From contig JAACJM010000014.1 of the NCBI GenBank assembly GCA_013368315.1, positions 868,001-932,000 on the forward strand: a DNA stretch of 64,000 bases. Reading direction: 5' to 3'. The notes below the pieces were generated by a model. It was given only the letters and a program-made list of their open reading frames with translations, was not told where the DNA came from and did not search any database. This stretch comes from Tetrapyrgos nigripes. Its lineage: Eukaryota; Basidiomycota; Agaricomycetes; Agaricales; Campanellaceae. Below, piece by piece: positions 48,387 to 59,811 of this stretch; positions within the stretch are counted from its first letter, which is position 1; each line of letters starts with the position of its first letter. The position numbers were made by a program, and so were the translations under genes.

Positions 48387-51300
48387 CTACCGACCTCTCA
48401 CACGACCTCTACTGCGTCCGCCACGTCCACCGTTATCCTGAAAAACGTCCCCTTCCGATTCCAACAAGCCATCACGGTCAGTAGTACCGGTCTCAATGCC
48501 ATCCCCACCCCGTCTCTGCTGCCGACCCGATCCCTCACCACTGCGACCTAGAGAACGTCCTGTTTTGGTTTCCGAAGTTTTATCACCATCCCCCACGTTC
48601 TTCCGCCTATGGAGTCTGCTGTTGTCTTCAACAGACTCTCTTCTGCGCTTCTCTCTCGCTCCACCTTCACCAATTACTTGCTCATCGTCGGTCTCCAAGT
48701 CATCCTCATCATCACTGCCAACATCACTCTCAACATCCTCTACTGTTTCCTCTTCTATACATTCATCATTCTTGTAAGCCGAGTCATCTTCAATCGGAGG
48801 AATTGTATCTGTTGGGTCAATAAAGGGGGGCCGAGCACTGACATGCTTTGGTTAGTACACAGAACAATAGAAGAGTTTTGTTCCCGAACCTTGTTATCAT
48901 TGAGAAACGCTTCCTTTCCTCTTGACGGAAGATAAGAACCTGATCAGACAGTTTTTTCCCTTCAGGGATAACCCTCAGCCCAATGTCAATGGTGGCTGCC
49001 ATTTCAAACAATTTCTGACATTCGCTCTTTAGCACGCTGTACATCGCAGCCTGCTTTCATGCATATGCCACATGACCAGGCTTGCCTCTCTCTTCCCAAG
49101 TCTTGCCCAAGTCTGTCCAGACTTCCATGTACTTCCCAAAAGCCCTGATCGCACGATGAAACTCGGCGTGCTTGATCTCGACTTGCTCCTGCCACCTTTC
49201 CATCATGGCCTCGTCGCGGAAAAATTGAACCTTCTTGTCTGTGTGAAAAAGATCAGCGGTCGAAGAAACTAGGACGACATGACGCAAGACCTACTTTCTT
49301 CAATGAAGTCATCCATCTGCTCATCTGTGAAGTCGGCCCTCGGACGGACTCTCCACAGTAGCCCGTCATCTTCGTCGTCCTCCAAAGGCTCTTCATCTTC
49401 CTGCTCGGCCAGCTCTTCCAAGGCCTTCTCCTTTCCTTTCGAACTCTTCATCTTCCTGGGTGATACTGCTGGAGCTTTCAGCTTCACTAAAGTAGCTGCT
49501 CAGTGATTGAAACAGCGTTGCACCATGAAAAATTACCCACCGGCCCTTCGGGAACTCTGAGTTCCTACAACTATACAGGCAATTAGCAAAGGAGGCTCGA
49601 CTAGAATAGACATTGTCTCGTACCAGGAAGGTCCTCATGTTCCTCCAGGTCAGCACTTGCTTGCTCAGCAGTAGACTCTCGTGTGTTGCCATGTCGGGCA
49701 CTAGATATCCATAATCTTCCATCCTGATTTCGTGAGTCCCCGACTCGCCGTTTGTCTTCGGAAGATTTGCAGTAACAGTCCTTAAGCTGCAGCTCAGGAA
49801 AGAAAGTTGCGTCCAGCCTTCCCAATTTCTCCAAAGCTTTACGATTGCAGTTGTAGGCCTCGAGCTTGTCAGATCGTAGGTCTTGCTGAGTCTTGAGAAC
49901 TTTTGATGCCTTCATATGCTGGTCTTGACCTCGATTGTGGATGACGTTCCGATGTCGCAAAGCACTGAGAATTTGAGAAATGTACTGCAGGCGGGAAATT
50001 AGGTCCGTTCCATACGCTTCGCGGAGGCGAGCTTCCTCCTCTGCCAGTGGTTCTAACCCCAGTCGTTCCCTGTCTTTAGCTGCAAAGTCTGAAGGCAGAA
50101 ACAATTTCTCGTTTTCTGCGTTGACAATTTGGCTTTGGACAATATATTCCCCACATGTAGGCATGATGGTAGCTTGAGCTTCTCGCCACGCCGAGATGCG
50201 CTCGTCAAGCTTCTCCCGCTCGTTTTCCAGCTTCAACTTCTCAGAACACTCAGACTCTTTGCTGATGTAGTTCTTTGATTTTGCCGAGGTGACCTTTCGA
50301 CGTAGCGGTCGTCTGGAAGGACATATTGAGACATACAGACAGAACCGAAATGAATGATGGACTCACTGAAGTTCTTGGATCGTAATCCCTTCCATCAAGA
50401 ATATCGCTATTTCACCAACGTTCTGGAGTGTTATTCCACACTGCTTGGTGTCAGTGGAGCGTTTCAATGATTCTAAAAGCTGATCTCTGGTAGGAGCTTT
50501 ACAACTGGTCAGCATCCATCTTTCTTGCAGATTGAGATTATATAACTGACCTTTAGACTGGTCATGCGCGTAAACCGAGTGGAATATCTTTTTGTTGTTT
50601 GGATCGAGTATTGGTGAGCGATCCATCTGGTTGTACTCGTTGACCTTATCTTCGCCCAGAGCTTCGCAAATGGTCAGGAAATAGTCCCGATGCTCTTGGT
50701 ACAGTTGTATGGCAGCAACTAGATCGCTGTATAATGTACTCGCTACAGAAAAAAGTTTTAGTTCAATGGAGACAATCATTGGAGTAGCACTCACCACAAT
50801 TATTCTGTTTACGGAAATTCCAGTAACTTAAATGAAAGATGATCGTATCTTCTCGTCGCCCAGGTGTCATCTGCCTGGTAGCCCCTCCTATCTGATTCAG
50901 TTCCGGCCACACCATCTCTGCTGTCTCGGCGGGAAATCTTCCGACATTGGGCTTGTAAACGTAGGCATATAGGTACATGCAGATGTCGGCATGATTCTCG
51001 ACATGGACAATAGGAATACAAAATCTCGTGTTCTTGACGGCCTCGTAGACATCAGGGCAGTGTTTCTTCATCCTCGCCTTGAAATGAACGCAATAGGCAC
51101 ACATGGCGTCGTAACTGAGGACCTTGTCTATTTGCTTTTCGCCAGGAAAGAGCGGTCGCAGACGTTCTGCTCTCGCATGACAAAGATCCTGGTTGCGAAC
51201 CTTGGCGTGGAGAATTAGCAAAATGTCTGACTGAACTTGTTGGCTAAACTCTTACCGTTCGCCTGCCGTTAAATTGGTCGTCGCCTCAACAAATACATGA

Positions 51301-52821
51301 TCACACTGGCGAGAGAGAATGCCTGTTATATCCATCCCTCTGAACTTTTTCAAGTTTTGCTTCGCGATAGCCTTGATCCACCCGCAGTCCACTTTGTGCT
51401 ATAAAACATTTGTTTAGCACTTGGCGCTCTGGAAGCATGGAGCCCCCTACCTTCAATGATTGCAGTTGGGGCACTGTACTCTCGTATTTGTCGACTTCCT
51501 CCTGCGACGGAAAGAATGACTGTCCCTGGAAGAAGGACCTATCATCGGAATCGCGATTTTTGGCGTAATGGTTCGCCTGGAAGTTGCCATCGGTGGTATT
51601 CTTGTTCTGACTGAGATGCCTAACAGGGAGAAGTCAGCCCACGAGCGCTGAGATAGCACAGAGGGAGTACTCACTTCAAAAAGTCTGGGTCATTTTCACA
51701 ACCCTCCTCCATATTCACACCTCGCTCATTGCACATGGGACAGTAAAGAACGACATTGCCTTTGGGACGACAGGGCAATATGTCGTCGATGCCATGTCCT
51801 TGCCCAAGCCACTTCTCTACCATCAAGGTCTGCCATACTCTCGTTATGATCAAGAAATTATCGTATACGTCCTAGCAAGCACAACGTTAGCACAGATCTA
51901 AGGACGAACAGTCGGATACTCACTGAGATATTTGCGGGAAACATATTGTCGGTGATGCGTTGCAAATACAGGCAGTAATCGTAGGCAGCTTTCCTGGACG
52001 TCTTGGTGAGGATATCGAAGTGTCGCAGGCACTCGAAGCTGAAAGCCATCGCCGGTGCTTCCAGCATGGCGGGGAACATGTCTAAACCGAATAACTGATC
52101 CCATCGGGATTGATTTCCACATCTGCAGAAACGAGCTAAACTGGAGTGGATCCCGTTAGGTTCGGCCACAATCAATTGCACTGCGTGGTTGTTTTCGTCT
52201 CTTGAGCATCCAAGATCCCCACGTTGGCAAAACTTCAGACAACCTCCGATAGTTGACAGATCTTTCTTCACAAAGTAGCCGTTGTCCACATCCCACTCAA
52301 GCACCCAGTGGAAGAATAGATTGCGTTCATGGGTGTCCAGAAAACACTGTTGGCACACTGGACGGAAGTGGAGACACTCCTGGCACATGAAGTGGCACTT
52401 CATACCTTCACGACCGCACGGACAGGGCTCACCGATTCGCTGGTTGTAGGATCTTTCGATTAGACGATCCAAAATGTCGGGAAACCGTGCTTGATACTGC
52501 TGTTCAATTTCGCAATGCTACTTGGAAGTTAGTGCTAGACGATGAGCAAGAACGCCACCATAACACTCTTCTTTTCTTTTTGCTTTTCTTCTTCTTCTTC
52601 TGTTGACGGGTATCTTCATGGCCAGCTGCTAAGCCGTCATCCACTGGCTGCGGTGTAGGAGTGGCATGACTTGAGCCTGAAGCCGGCAATTCACTTGCGA
52701 AAGCGACATGGGTTGATCCACTGGCAGAGACGGATATTGTTCTCGCAATGTGGCTGCCACCCCTCGAAACTGTAATCATGTCCCCTTGGCTCTTGAGTAA
52801 CTGCTTTTTACGACTAGCCAT
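48387..52821 (-). CDS. KDZ transposase with CxC2 zinc cluster
   Basis: The intron-rich minus-strand gene starts at the ATG at 52819-52821 (MASRKKQLLKSQG) and has a Lys-rich linker (QQKKKKKSKKKRR). Next comes the CxC2-like Cys cluster associated with KDZ transposases: PCPCGREGMKCHFMCQEC, VCQQCFLDTHERNLFFHWV and RFCRCGNQSRWDQLFGLDMFP. The catalytic RNase-H-like region follows in pieces: NTTDGNFQANHYAKN (51.5 kb), C-rich DCGWIKAIAKQ and TGILSRQCDHVF, LSYDAMCAYCVHFKARM (51.1 kb), and VENHADICMYLYAYVYKP with GRFPAETAEMVWPELN. These supply the Asp, Asp and Glu that I take as the catalytic triad. A long coiled-coil C-terminal region and an acidic, Gly/Arg-rich tail end at 48387. No stop interrupts the conserved blocks, so it may be functional. 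Several intron junctions are not individually verified. Confidence 0.88.
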
Positions 52822-52881
52822 CTTGTACAGAGGTGATTCGAGACGTGGATTTCGGAGACGAACGCGTGGACTCTGGGAGAC

Positions 52882-53115
52882 TGTCAATTTATGAGGTTAT
52901 GAAAAAGACGGTTGAAACAGGGGAAACTCACGATGGATAGACACAAAGAATAGGTCCCGTAGAGAGGGACAATCACAATAATAACAGGTGGACTGGTGGA
53001 AAGAGTGTCAATTTATGAGGTTATGAAAAAGAGGGCTGAAACAGGGGAGACTCACGATGATAGACACACAAAGGGTAGGTCCCGTAGAGAGAGATGATCA
53101 CAATAATAACGTTTG
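52882..53115 (+). repeat. Tandem repeat, 124-bp unit, two copies
   Basis: Units begin at 52882 and 53006 with TGTCAATTTATGAGGTTATG and differ at a few positions. Read on the minus strand each unit looks like a 5' UTR intron (GTGAGT ... GACAG) upstream of the transposase start, so an intron and its flank have been doubled. The right arm has one copy. Confidence 0.85.
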
Positions 53116-53119
53116 GTCT

Positions 53120-53560
53120 TGAAGGGTAAGAGCGTTTGGTTTTGAGGGGGTAGAGCCGATAGTAATGGATGGGTGTGAGGGAAAGGAGAGCCACTATAGC
53201 CTCTCAGACAAACACAGTTAAGCCGCTCGCAGACCCACAGGGTTGGCAGCTATTTCGCGTTTCTGAGAGGTGCAAGTGGAGGCTGACTCAGTCAGCAGGG
53301 TACTCTAGCTCAGCTAAAGCAGCGCTAACGACTATAGTCATAGCAAAGGACGGACAGGCAGCAATACAGCAGGGGAAGGACCGACTGAGGGAGGAGAGGT
53401 CGAGGTAGAAAGCAGAGTCAAGACACGACACAATTAGAGCTGCGTCATATTTGGTCACACAGGTCACATTTGGTCACGCATATGTCACATTCAGGAAAAT
53501 TTGAAGTCCATGCATTGTACATACTATGCTACAACGAAATACTACAAACTACTACAGTCA
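53120..53560 (+). repeat. 440-bp element repeat, copy A
   Basis: This block recurs inverted and nearly identical at 62040-62470 and partly, in the same orientation, at 59310-59545. It includes the word GACTGAG-TCAGCAGG(G/A)T and ends near TACTACAAACTACTACAGTC. It marks the inner edge of the left arm. Confidence 0.9.
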
Positions 53561-53622
53561 GAAGTTAGGCCATCCGTTCCGTTCTCCGATGGAGAGTACG
53601 GATGAATCTATAGCAGCTTCTG

Positions 53623-55986
53623 TTAAGTCCTTGTCGTCGTCTTCTTGGCTTTCTTCTTGGCTGGTTCTTCTGGTTCTCCAATGATAAATTCGGCTATGTA
53701 CGCGTAACCCTTTCCTGACTTCATGCCAGGTGGAGTGGAAACAATAGCTGCCTTCGCCTGGTCTTCTTCAAAATTGCGCTTACCCCTCTGGCTCTTCCTC
53801 CTGCCATCCTCCACAATCTCCCCCAATGCATTGTCTGTTTCCTTTCCTTTCCCTTTCCCCTTCCTCTGGCCCCTCGGCTTTGCCTTGCTGGGTTGACCTC
53901 TTTTGGAAAGCACAGGTTGGTCCACCATTGGCAGAATGGCTTGAGTGGGTTCGCCAGTTGCTTGAGCGCCTTCCTGGAGAAGGGAATTAGCGGCGACAGG
54001 GGATGGGTCCAGTGGGCCCGGGGTAGGTCCACGGGTTGCTACGGAATCAACGGCAGAGGGAAGGTGATTGACGGCAACAGAGGCCACAGGTACAGGGGTA
54101 GGACCACCTGGTGCCTGAGTACCTTCCTCGGGAGGGGAATTGTAAACAGCAGAGGGAAGATCTTGACTACCTTCCCCAAAGTCCGAGGCAACAGGGCCAC
54201 TCAGGACAGCGTGCGTTTCCTGTGCTTCAACCTCTGGATGCCCTTCTTGACGTACTTCACCATCTGTCCGTCTTCCAAGTTCCTGTGCCTCTGCCTCCTC
54301 ATCCTCGTCCTCAGATTCGACTTCTTTTTCAACCTCCACAACCTTCTCCGGCTCGCCGTGGCGTTTGCGGACTCTCATCTCGATTTCAGTTGCAGGGAGG
54401 AAGTGGAAAAAAGTCGGATTCTCCTTTGAGTTGTCTTGAAAGTATGAGAAAAAAATTACTGCCTCAGTGAGCGACATAGTGTCAGGGGGCTTGATGGTCT
54501 GCGGTGGAGGTGGCTGGATGAGACTCGCATCATAATAATCTTCGGGATGCACAGACAGGTCTGTCCAAGGGATTGGAACGTTACAAGTAGAATTATGCTG
54601 ATCAGAAGCAGAATATAAAAAGACAAATCAGGCGCGTACTGTACAACTCCTGAAGATACGTGGTCATTATGACCTTCATGACCGCAATGTCTGTCTGAGC
54701 GTCCAAGGGAAAAAACAGGAGTACCCTCTGCATTTCTCGGAATGTCGGGTGACTTCGGAAATAGAGTCTGCTTGCGCTCTGAACACACATTCCTTCAGTT
54801 CCAACGTCGAGAACAGAGAACAAAGAGGGACCTTACTGGGTAGGAATTGGTTTGCCCACTCCCTGAAGCTGTCTTGAAAACTCGCACAAATTTCCGGGCC
54901 ATGCTTGGTGATATTGTCTTCCAGGTTGGAACGGCTTTTAGACGCAGCATCAATCCTGTTTGCAGACTCCATTAAACCAAGAAAAGGTGTCATCAGAACT
55001 GTACACTTACTTGACCACGTCAACTGCATCTCCTTCATTTCGGAACACCAGAAACAGTCTCATCTCCACTTCAACGAGGTTTGGAGAGAGGTGGTTCAAG
55101 AACCACCATAATGCCTGAACGACCTGTTCAGGGTTGCTAGAAGTTCGAAGTGAGCAGCTTCATTACACCCGAGACGATAAAGGTTCACCTTGCGATGTCA
55201 AAAGCCTGGTCTTTCGCTTTGTGTGTGAAAGCGCTCTGATCTGCAGCCGCCCATAACTCTGAAACCGCCTTCTGAAAGCCGGGAAGCCAGCGCGTATTTC
55301 AAGGCATCGGCTCTTGATCTCATCGGCATGCTCTTGAGCAAACAAGTCTCTCGGTCCTTGGATCTTCCACAGCACTTGCTTCAGGAAGCCCAAGGCACCA
55401 TCGCTATCTTGCGCTCCAGCAGACTTCTCTCCTTCCAGAGTTCGAAGCCTGTTCTTGTAGTAATTCTTGATGTCCTGTAAAGTAAATCAATGATTTTGTG
55501 AACACTACCACAAGAAAAGGTTCAGGTCAAGTCTTACCATCTTGAACTCCTTTTGATTGAGTTCCTTGGTCTTTGTGTTCTTATCTTCCTGATCCTTGGT
55601 GAGAGGATGGCCTTCTGAAGGCTTTACGAGGCTGTCTTCGAGCTTGACCTTCATGGCGTCCTCTTCAGATAGAGTATCAATGATGGTGTTCAAACAATTT
55701 GTCAGTGCAGGAGGCCACTTAGTTTTGTCCGTCTTGCCAGCCAGTTGAGTCTTGCAGTCTTCCGCAGTCTCCTTGAACTTCATCTCATGGGATTCAAGGA
55801 GCACAACTTGCTCTTGGAGGTAGTGTTGGATGAAGGTTGTTGAGTGATGGATGTGGCATTGGTATCAGGTTGCGTAGCGTGGTCTGTCGTCAAGGTGGTC
55901 GAAGTTGCAGTGATAGCGCTATGGTCGTTGGCGAGAAGTGTTGCAGAATCTTTGGACTTCGATTTGGTCGTGCTGGTGCCGGCCAT
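53623..55986 (-). pseudogene. Element cargo gene B, frame-disrupted
   Basis: Minus-strand, multi-exon. I do not know its function, but similar proteins recur in Agaricomycete mobile DNA. The frame opens at 55986 with a Thr/Ser/Lys-rich leader (MAGTSTTKSKSKD). Conserved-looking blocks follow: KETAEDCKTQLAGKTDK, FLKQVLWKIQGPRDLFAQEH, ALWWFLNHLSPNLVEVEM, HGPEICASFQDSFREWANQF, and PPPQTIKPPDTMSLTEAVIF. The last exon (53623-54552) ends in acidic and Lys/Arg-rich low complexity. The frame changes without an obvious intron near 55,830 and near 55,270, where RAGFPAFRRRF runs into another frame reading KAVSELWAAADQSAFTHKAK. I therefore call it broken, though small unrecognised introns cannot be excluded for the first break. 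The start codon is uncertain. Confidence 0.55.
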
Positions 55987-56197
55987 GGGGAAGAGAGGAT
56001 AATCGGAATATGTAGATGGGAGATTGTGGGCGTGATAGAATGAGAGAGCGACCTTCAAGTTTGAACTTGTTTGTGATTCGGGGCCAGCCACTGAAACAAT
56101 AGAGAATGAGTATAAGTCCTAAAGCGGTATAAAAAGCATAACACTCACCTTGATAATATAAGCGAAAACCTTCTCTATCTTCCTCCCCACTTTCAGC

Positions 56198-57146
56198 ATG
56201 AATAACTTCCTCTCTGCCACAGAACGAGTGTTCGTTGAACAGCTCAACCTCACCAATCCACTTTATGATGTTAAAACGAAGATGAAACAATTCCGTTTCA
56301 GTAACACTGGCCTGAAAAACAACCAAAAACTCGCTCGTCTCCTCCTCGAGTTTTGGCCGAACATTGCTGAAGCCATGCGATGTAGCGTTCAGCCCGCCTC
56401 CCGGCACCGCTGGGAAGTCATCATCGGAGTTAGGGTCAGTGACGAGCTCGGTGTTTTAAGACACTATTTCCCCGATACACAGGTCCGTGATGCCCTGTAG
56501 GAGGTCCATGACTATTGTACTAACGGCTTGGAATATTGTCAAGAAGAACGAAGCAACAGAGAAGGCAAAAGAGAAGGCAGAAAAGAGGGCGAGAGACAGG
56601 GCGGAACAGGCAGAAGCGAAGGCAAAAGAGAAGGCGGAACGGGAAGAAGCAGTCTGCATCAAGAAGGAAGAAGCTAAGCTTCCTCAACGCATCTGTATTC
56701 CCGGCATCCCTGCCCATGCATCTTCCAATGCCAGCTCATTGACACCTGCCCGTCCCGCCTCCATTGACGTTGATGCTGGTCTCCTTGTCAATATAAAGGA
56801 AGCTCAAGCTCAACAGCTTGAAGCACTGCGCAACCGTCAGACTGCTGAGCGCATCGCACTTAGACGAAGGCACGCAACAGAAGAAGAGGCAATGCGTCGT
56901 GAACAGGCGGCAAGGATTGCTGAGTTGTGTCTAGGTCCTGCAGCCTCGTCCTCGACATCCAGACAAATGCCAACAGTTCATCATCGTCTTCCATCTCCTC
57001 CCCCTTCGAGCCCAGTAAAGGCTGAGTCCTCATTTTCCCAATCTCAATCTCGAAACAAGCACCAATCTTACACCTCCCTCGGGTCTGCCACCCAGAAGAA
57101 ACCTAGGATCTGTGTTCCGGACGAGGTCATTGTGATTGATGATTGA
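56198..57146 (+). CDS. Element cargo gene C, coiled-coil protein
   Basis: Two exons (56198-56482, 56544-57146) separated by a 61-nt intron with a perfect TACTAAC branch site, giving 295 aa. No known domain recognised. The first 95 residues look folded (RVFVEQLNLTNPLYDVKTKM, RLLLEFWPNIAEAM). The second exon begins with a strongly charged Ala/Lys/Glu coiled coil (about 96-135). It continues with a second helical stretch rich in Ala, Glu and Arg (about 185-230) and ends in a Ser/Pro-rich tail with a PRICVPDEVIVIDD terminus, whose hydrophobic-acidic end resembles a SUMO-interacting motif. It is divergent from cargo gene B with about 210 bp between the start codons. Apparently intact. Confidence 0.7.
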
Positions 57147-57203
57147 TTAGCATAGATACTATCGAACAATGTAACAAACACCCTATAAGTTTTACAAAAA
57201 TGA

Positions 57204-57547
57204 ATGAGTCAGAAAAGTTTACAAAAATGAGCAAGAGGGAATCGTTTACCTTGCCAATCCTACATCCCGCCTCCAATGCAACGTCCCAATATGGAAGATA
57301 AAAGCTTTCCGAAAGTGACGCGGAACCACCTCAATAATACTGCATTACCTGCCGATGCGACATCTCAATATGGAAATGAGTCAAAAAAGGTTCCAAAAAT
57401 GGACAAGAGGCAATGATTTACCTTGTCAAGCCTACATCCCACCACCAATGCAACGTCCCAATATGGAGGACAAAGGCTTCCAAAAGTGACCCAGAACCAC
57501 CTCGACAATCCTGCATTACCTGCCAATGACGACATCCCAATAAGGAA
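57204..57547 (+). repeat. Tandem repeat, 172-bp unit, two copies
   Basis: Units start at 57204 and 57376 with ATGAGTCA(G/A)AAAA and share CAATGCAACGTCCCAATATGG and CTGCATTACCTGCC. They lie in the 3' flank of cargo gene C. Confidence 0.85.
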
Positions 57548-57791
57548 ATGAATCAAAGATTTCCTGCAGTCAAACAAAAGGTTGATAATCACCTTGACGA
57601 TCCTGCATCTATCTGCCAATGCACCATACCGATATGGCAATCCGCCAGTCCCAGCTCCAGAAGAGGACAAAAAAAAAAATGCCACCTGGACCCAAGCCAA
57701 TCAGTCAGACTCCAAACACAAACATGATAAAGGTTGTTGTAAGAACATACCGTCTTACTCGAACCCCATTACCACTACTTTGCTCTCGACA

Positions 57792-58688
57792 ATGCCGTCC
57801 CCCAGCCCAAGTCCCGAAATCGTTGAAGATCGAGGTGAGGACCCTTGTTTGATTACTGTGCAGCACATTGACGTCGTCAAGTTGAGCAGGCGCCGGATAC
57901 TGTCCATCCCCCAGCCCTGACTTTCCTGACCCTGACCATGCCTACGACGACATTTTCGCTGCCAAACGACTCAACCAGACCTCCAAACCCAGCTCCCATA
58001 CTAGCCTGCCCTCGCCCAGCCCGAGTCCCGATGTTGTTGAAGATCGACGTGAGTAAGGTTGTTCTAATTGCTTCACAGCACATTGACCTCGTCAAATTGA
58101 GCAGGTGCTGGCTATTATCCGTCCCCCAGCCCCGATTTTCCTGACCCTGACCATGCCTACGACGATATTCTCGCCGACAAACAACTCAACCAGACTTCCA
58201 AACCCAGCTCCCACAAAGTCTATGTCTCCGTACGCACTCTGTCCGAAGTCGAAAAATCACTGTATTCGGATCTTCCGAACCAAATCATAGCTGACGTTGA
58301 GGCGAAACCAGGCAAGTCCGGTATCAAGTGAGCCCTTGCTGAGGTGGAAGAGCTTTCTGATCAGGACCAGATCGCCACGTCTTCCAAAGCTGGCGCGTCT
58401 GCTCACGGTGCCTCCACTTCTATTACCCGAAGACAAGTCCAACCCGATCACCCTTCTGCTATCCTCCCAACCATCTGTGCCCCGAAACGCGCTTGTGCTA
58501 CTTGGAAGGTAGACGTCCAGAAACCAAAGAAGCGAGTCACCGTTGTCAATGTCGATGACACTACCACAAGGAAATGGGTACCAGATTTGCAGGCACAATC
58601 AGGCAAGGTCCAGGAAGATTTCCAGGCAGTCTATGATGTTGACCTTGACCGGGACATTCTGGAACTTCATATGCCCCAGGCCAAGTAA
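57792..58688 (+). pseudogene. Element cargo gene D with duplicated exon and premature TGA
   Basis: I do not recognise a domain. The best start is the ATG at 57792 (MPSPSPSPEIVEDR). Exons join 57792-57834 to 57890-58048 to 58105-58688 in phase. The second and third exons both begin with AGY-x-PSPSPDFPDPDHAYDDI followed by LNQTSKPSSH, because a 214-bp unit of exon end, intron and exon start is repeated. The frame then meets TGA at 58329-58331; beyond it the same frame stays open and acidic (VEELSDQDQIATSS ... ELHMPQAK) to 58688. Changing nothing else, the codon before decay was probably CGA, as in other genes here, but that is inference. If the TGA is a real end, the protein is about 175 aa. 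Confidence 0.6.
57795..58222 (+). repeat. Exon-intron tandem duplication, 214-bp unit
   Basis: Two head-to-tail copies, each with the end of an exon (PSPSPSP then VEDR), a 55-56 nt intron with the conserved word CACATTGAC-TCGTCAA, and the start of the next exon. Both introns keep functional-looking splice sites and the same phase. Confidence 0.85.
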
Positions 58689-59811
58689 AAGGTCTACGGT
58701 GTTGGAGTTCTTGAACTGGAAGAATAGTGGGCAGGGGTCAAACTGTTATCGAGGTTTTGGCGGTGAGGTTCTCGAGCTGGATTAGAGAGTAGGAATAGCA
58801 ACAATTGTTTGTATTGCAATAATAATAGACATGGTATATAGCAACATGTTATCGCAGCTTTCTACTGCAAAACCTCCGTAGCCTTGGCAGGCTTTCGAGT
58901 TCTTCGGATCGGAGAGAGCTCGGGTTTTCGGCAGAAGAGTGGATTGTCAGGTTGGCTTTGAGGCCGGAAGCGTTGAGTTTGGGTCGGAGAATGGACAAGA
59001 ATTAGTTAAACGTCGTCTGAGACGAAGGTTCTGGGAACTAGAAAGATATGTTAGAGTGAAAAAAAGACCAAGAATATTAAGTATTGCTCACAAGGCGGAA
59101 CGCGATTGGAGGCATTGGACGCAGTGAATGCGAATACTAGTTTAACATCGTTTCGGACGCAAGCTCTGGCAAATAGAATATCAGGTAGGTTAGTTTCTGA
59201 GTGAAAAAAAAAGACAAGGGATAGTAAGTATTACTCACCAGGTGAAAAAAGCGATTGAAGAGGATTAGGACCTAGTCTGAATGGGTAGAGCTGATATTGA
59301 AGGAATGGTGTGACAGAGCGTTTGGTCTTGAGGGGGTAGAGCCGATAGTGATGGATGGGTACCACCATAGCCTCTCAGACGAACACAGTTAAGCCGCTCG
59401 CAGACCCACAGGGTTGGCAGCTATTTCGTGTTTCCGAGAAGTACAGGTGGGGCTGACTCAGTCAGCAGGATGCTCTAGCTCAGCTAAAGCAGCGCTAACG
59501 ACTATAGTCGTAGCAGAGGACCGACGGGCAGCAATACGACAGGGGACCGATGGACCCAGAAAGGAGAAGAAACGTTGAAGTTGGAGGGAAGGGAAGAGTG
59601 CTGGCTTATGCAATTGCCTTTTTGGGCACTGTAGATTACAAAGCAAGGAATTTAGTTGAGTCACCCGACTCACCGTCGAGTTGGACCTTACCACCACCTT
59701 TACCTCACGACTCTACCTTCAACCCCCATCTTTTCCTTTCCAGTTGCGTTTCGACTGAGTTCGTATGCATCCTTCAACTATAGTTGATAGGGCCTTTGTC
59801 TCCTTACCACG
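58689..59811. other. Non-coding stretch inside the element
   Basis: No convincing gene. An imperfect tandem pair is visible near 59,050 and 59,200 (GAGTGAAAAAAA-GAC ... TAAGTATT-CTCAC). The partial third copy of the 440-bp element repeat occupies 59310-59545. The last 250 bp before 59812 should hold the promoter of cargo gene E. Confidence 0.5.
59310..59545 (+). repeat. 440-bp element repeat, partial copy B
   Basis: About 235 bp match the first half of the block at 53120-53560, in the same orientation, with more divergence than the other pair. Confidence 0.85.

Noticed and set aside
55919..56407. 162-codon minus-strand frame opposite cargo gene C
   Set aside because: Antisense shadow of exon 1 of cargo gene C, which has a clean intron with a TACTAAC branch site.
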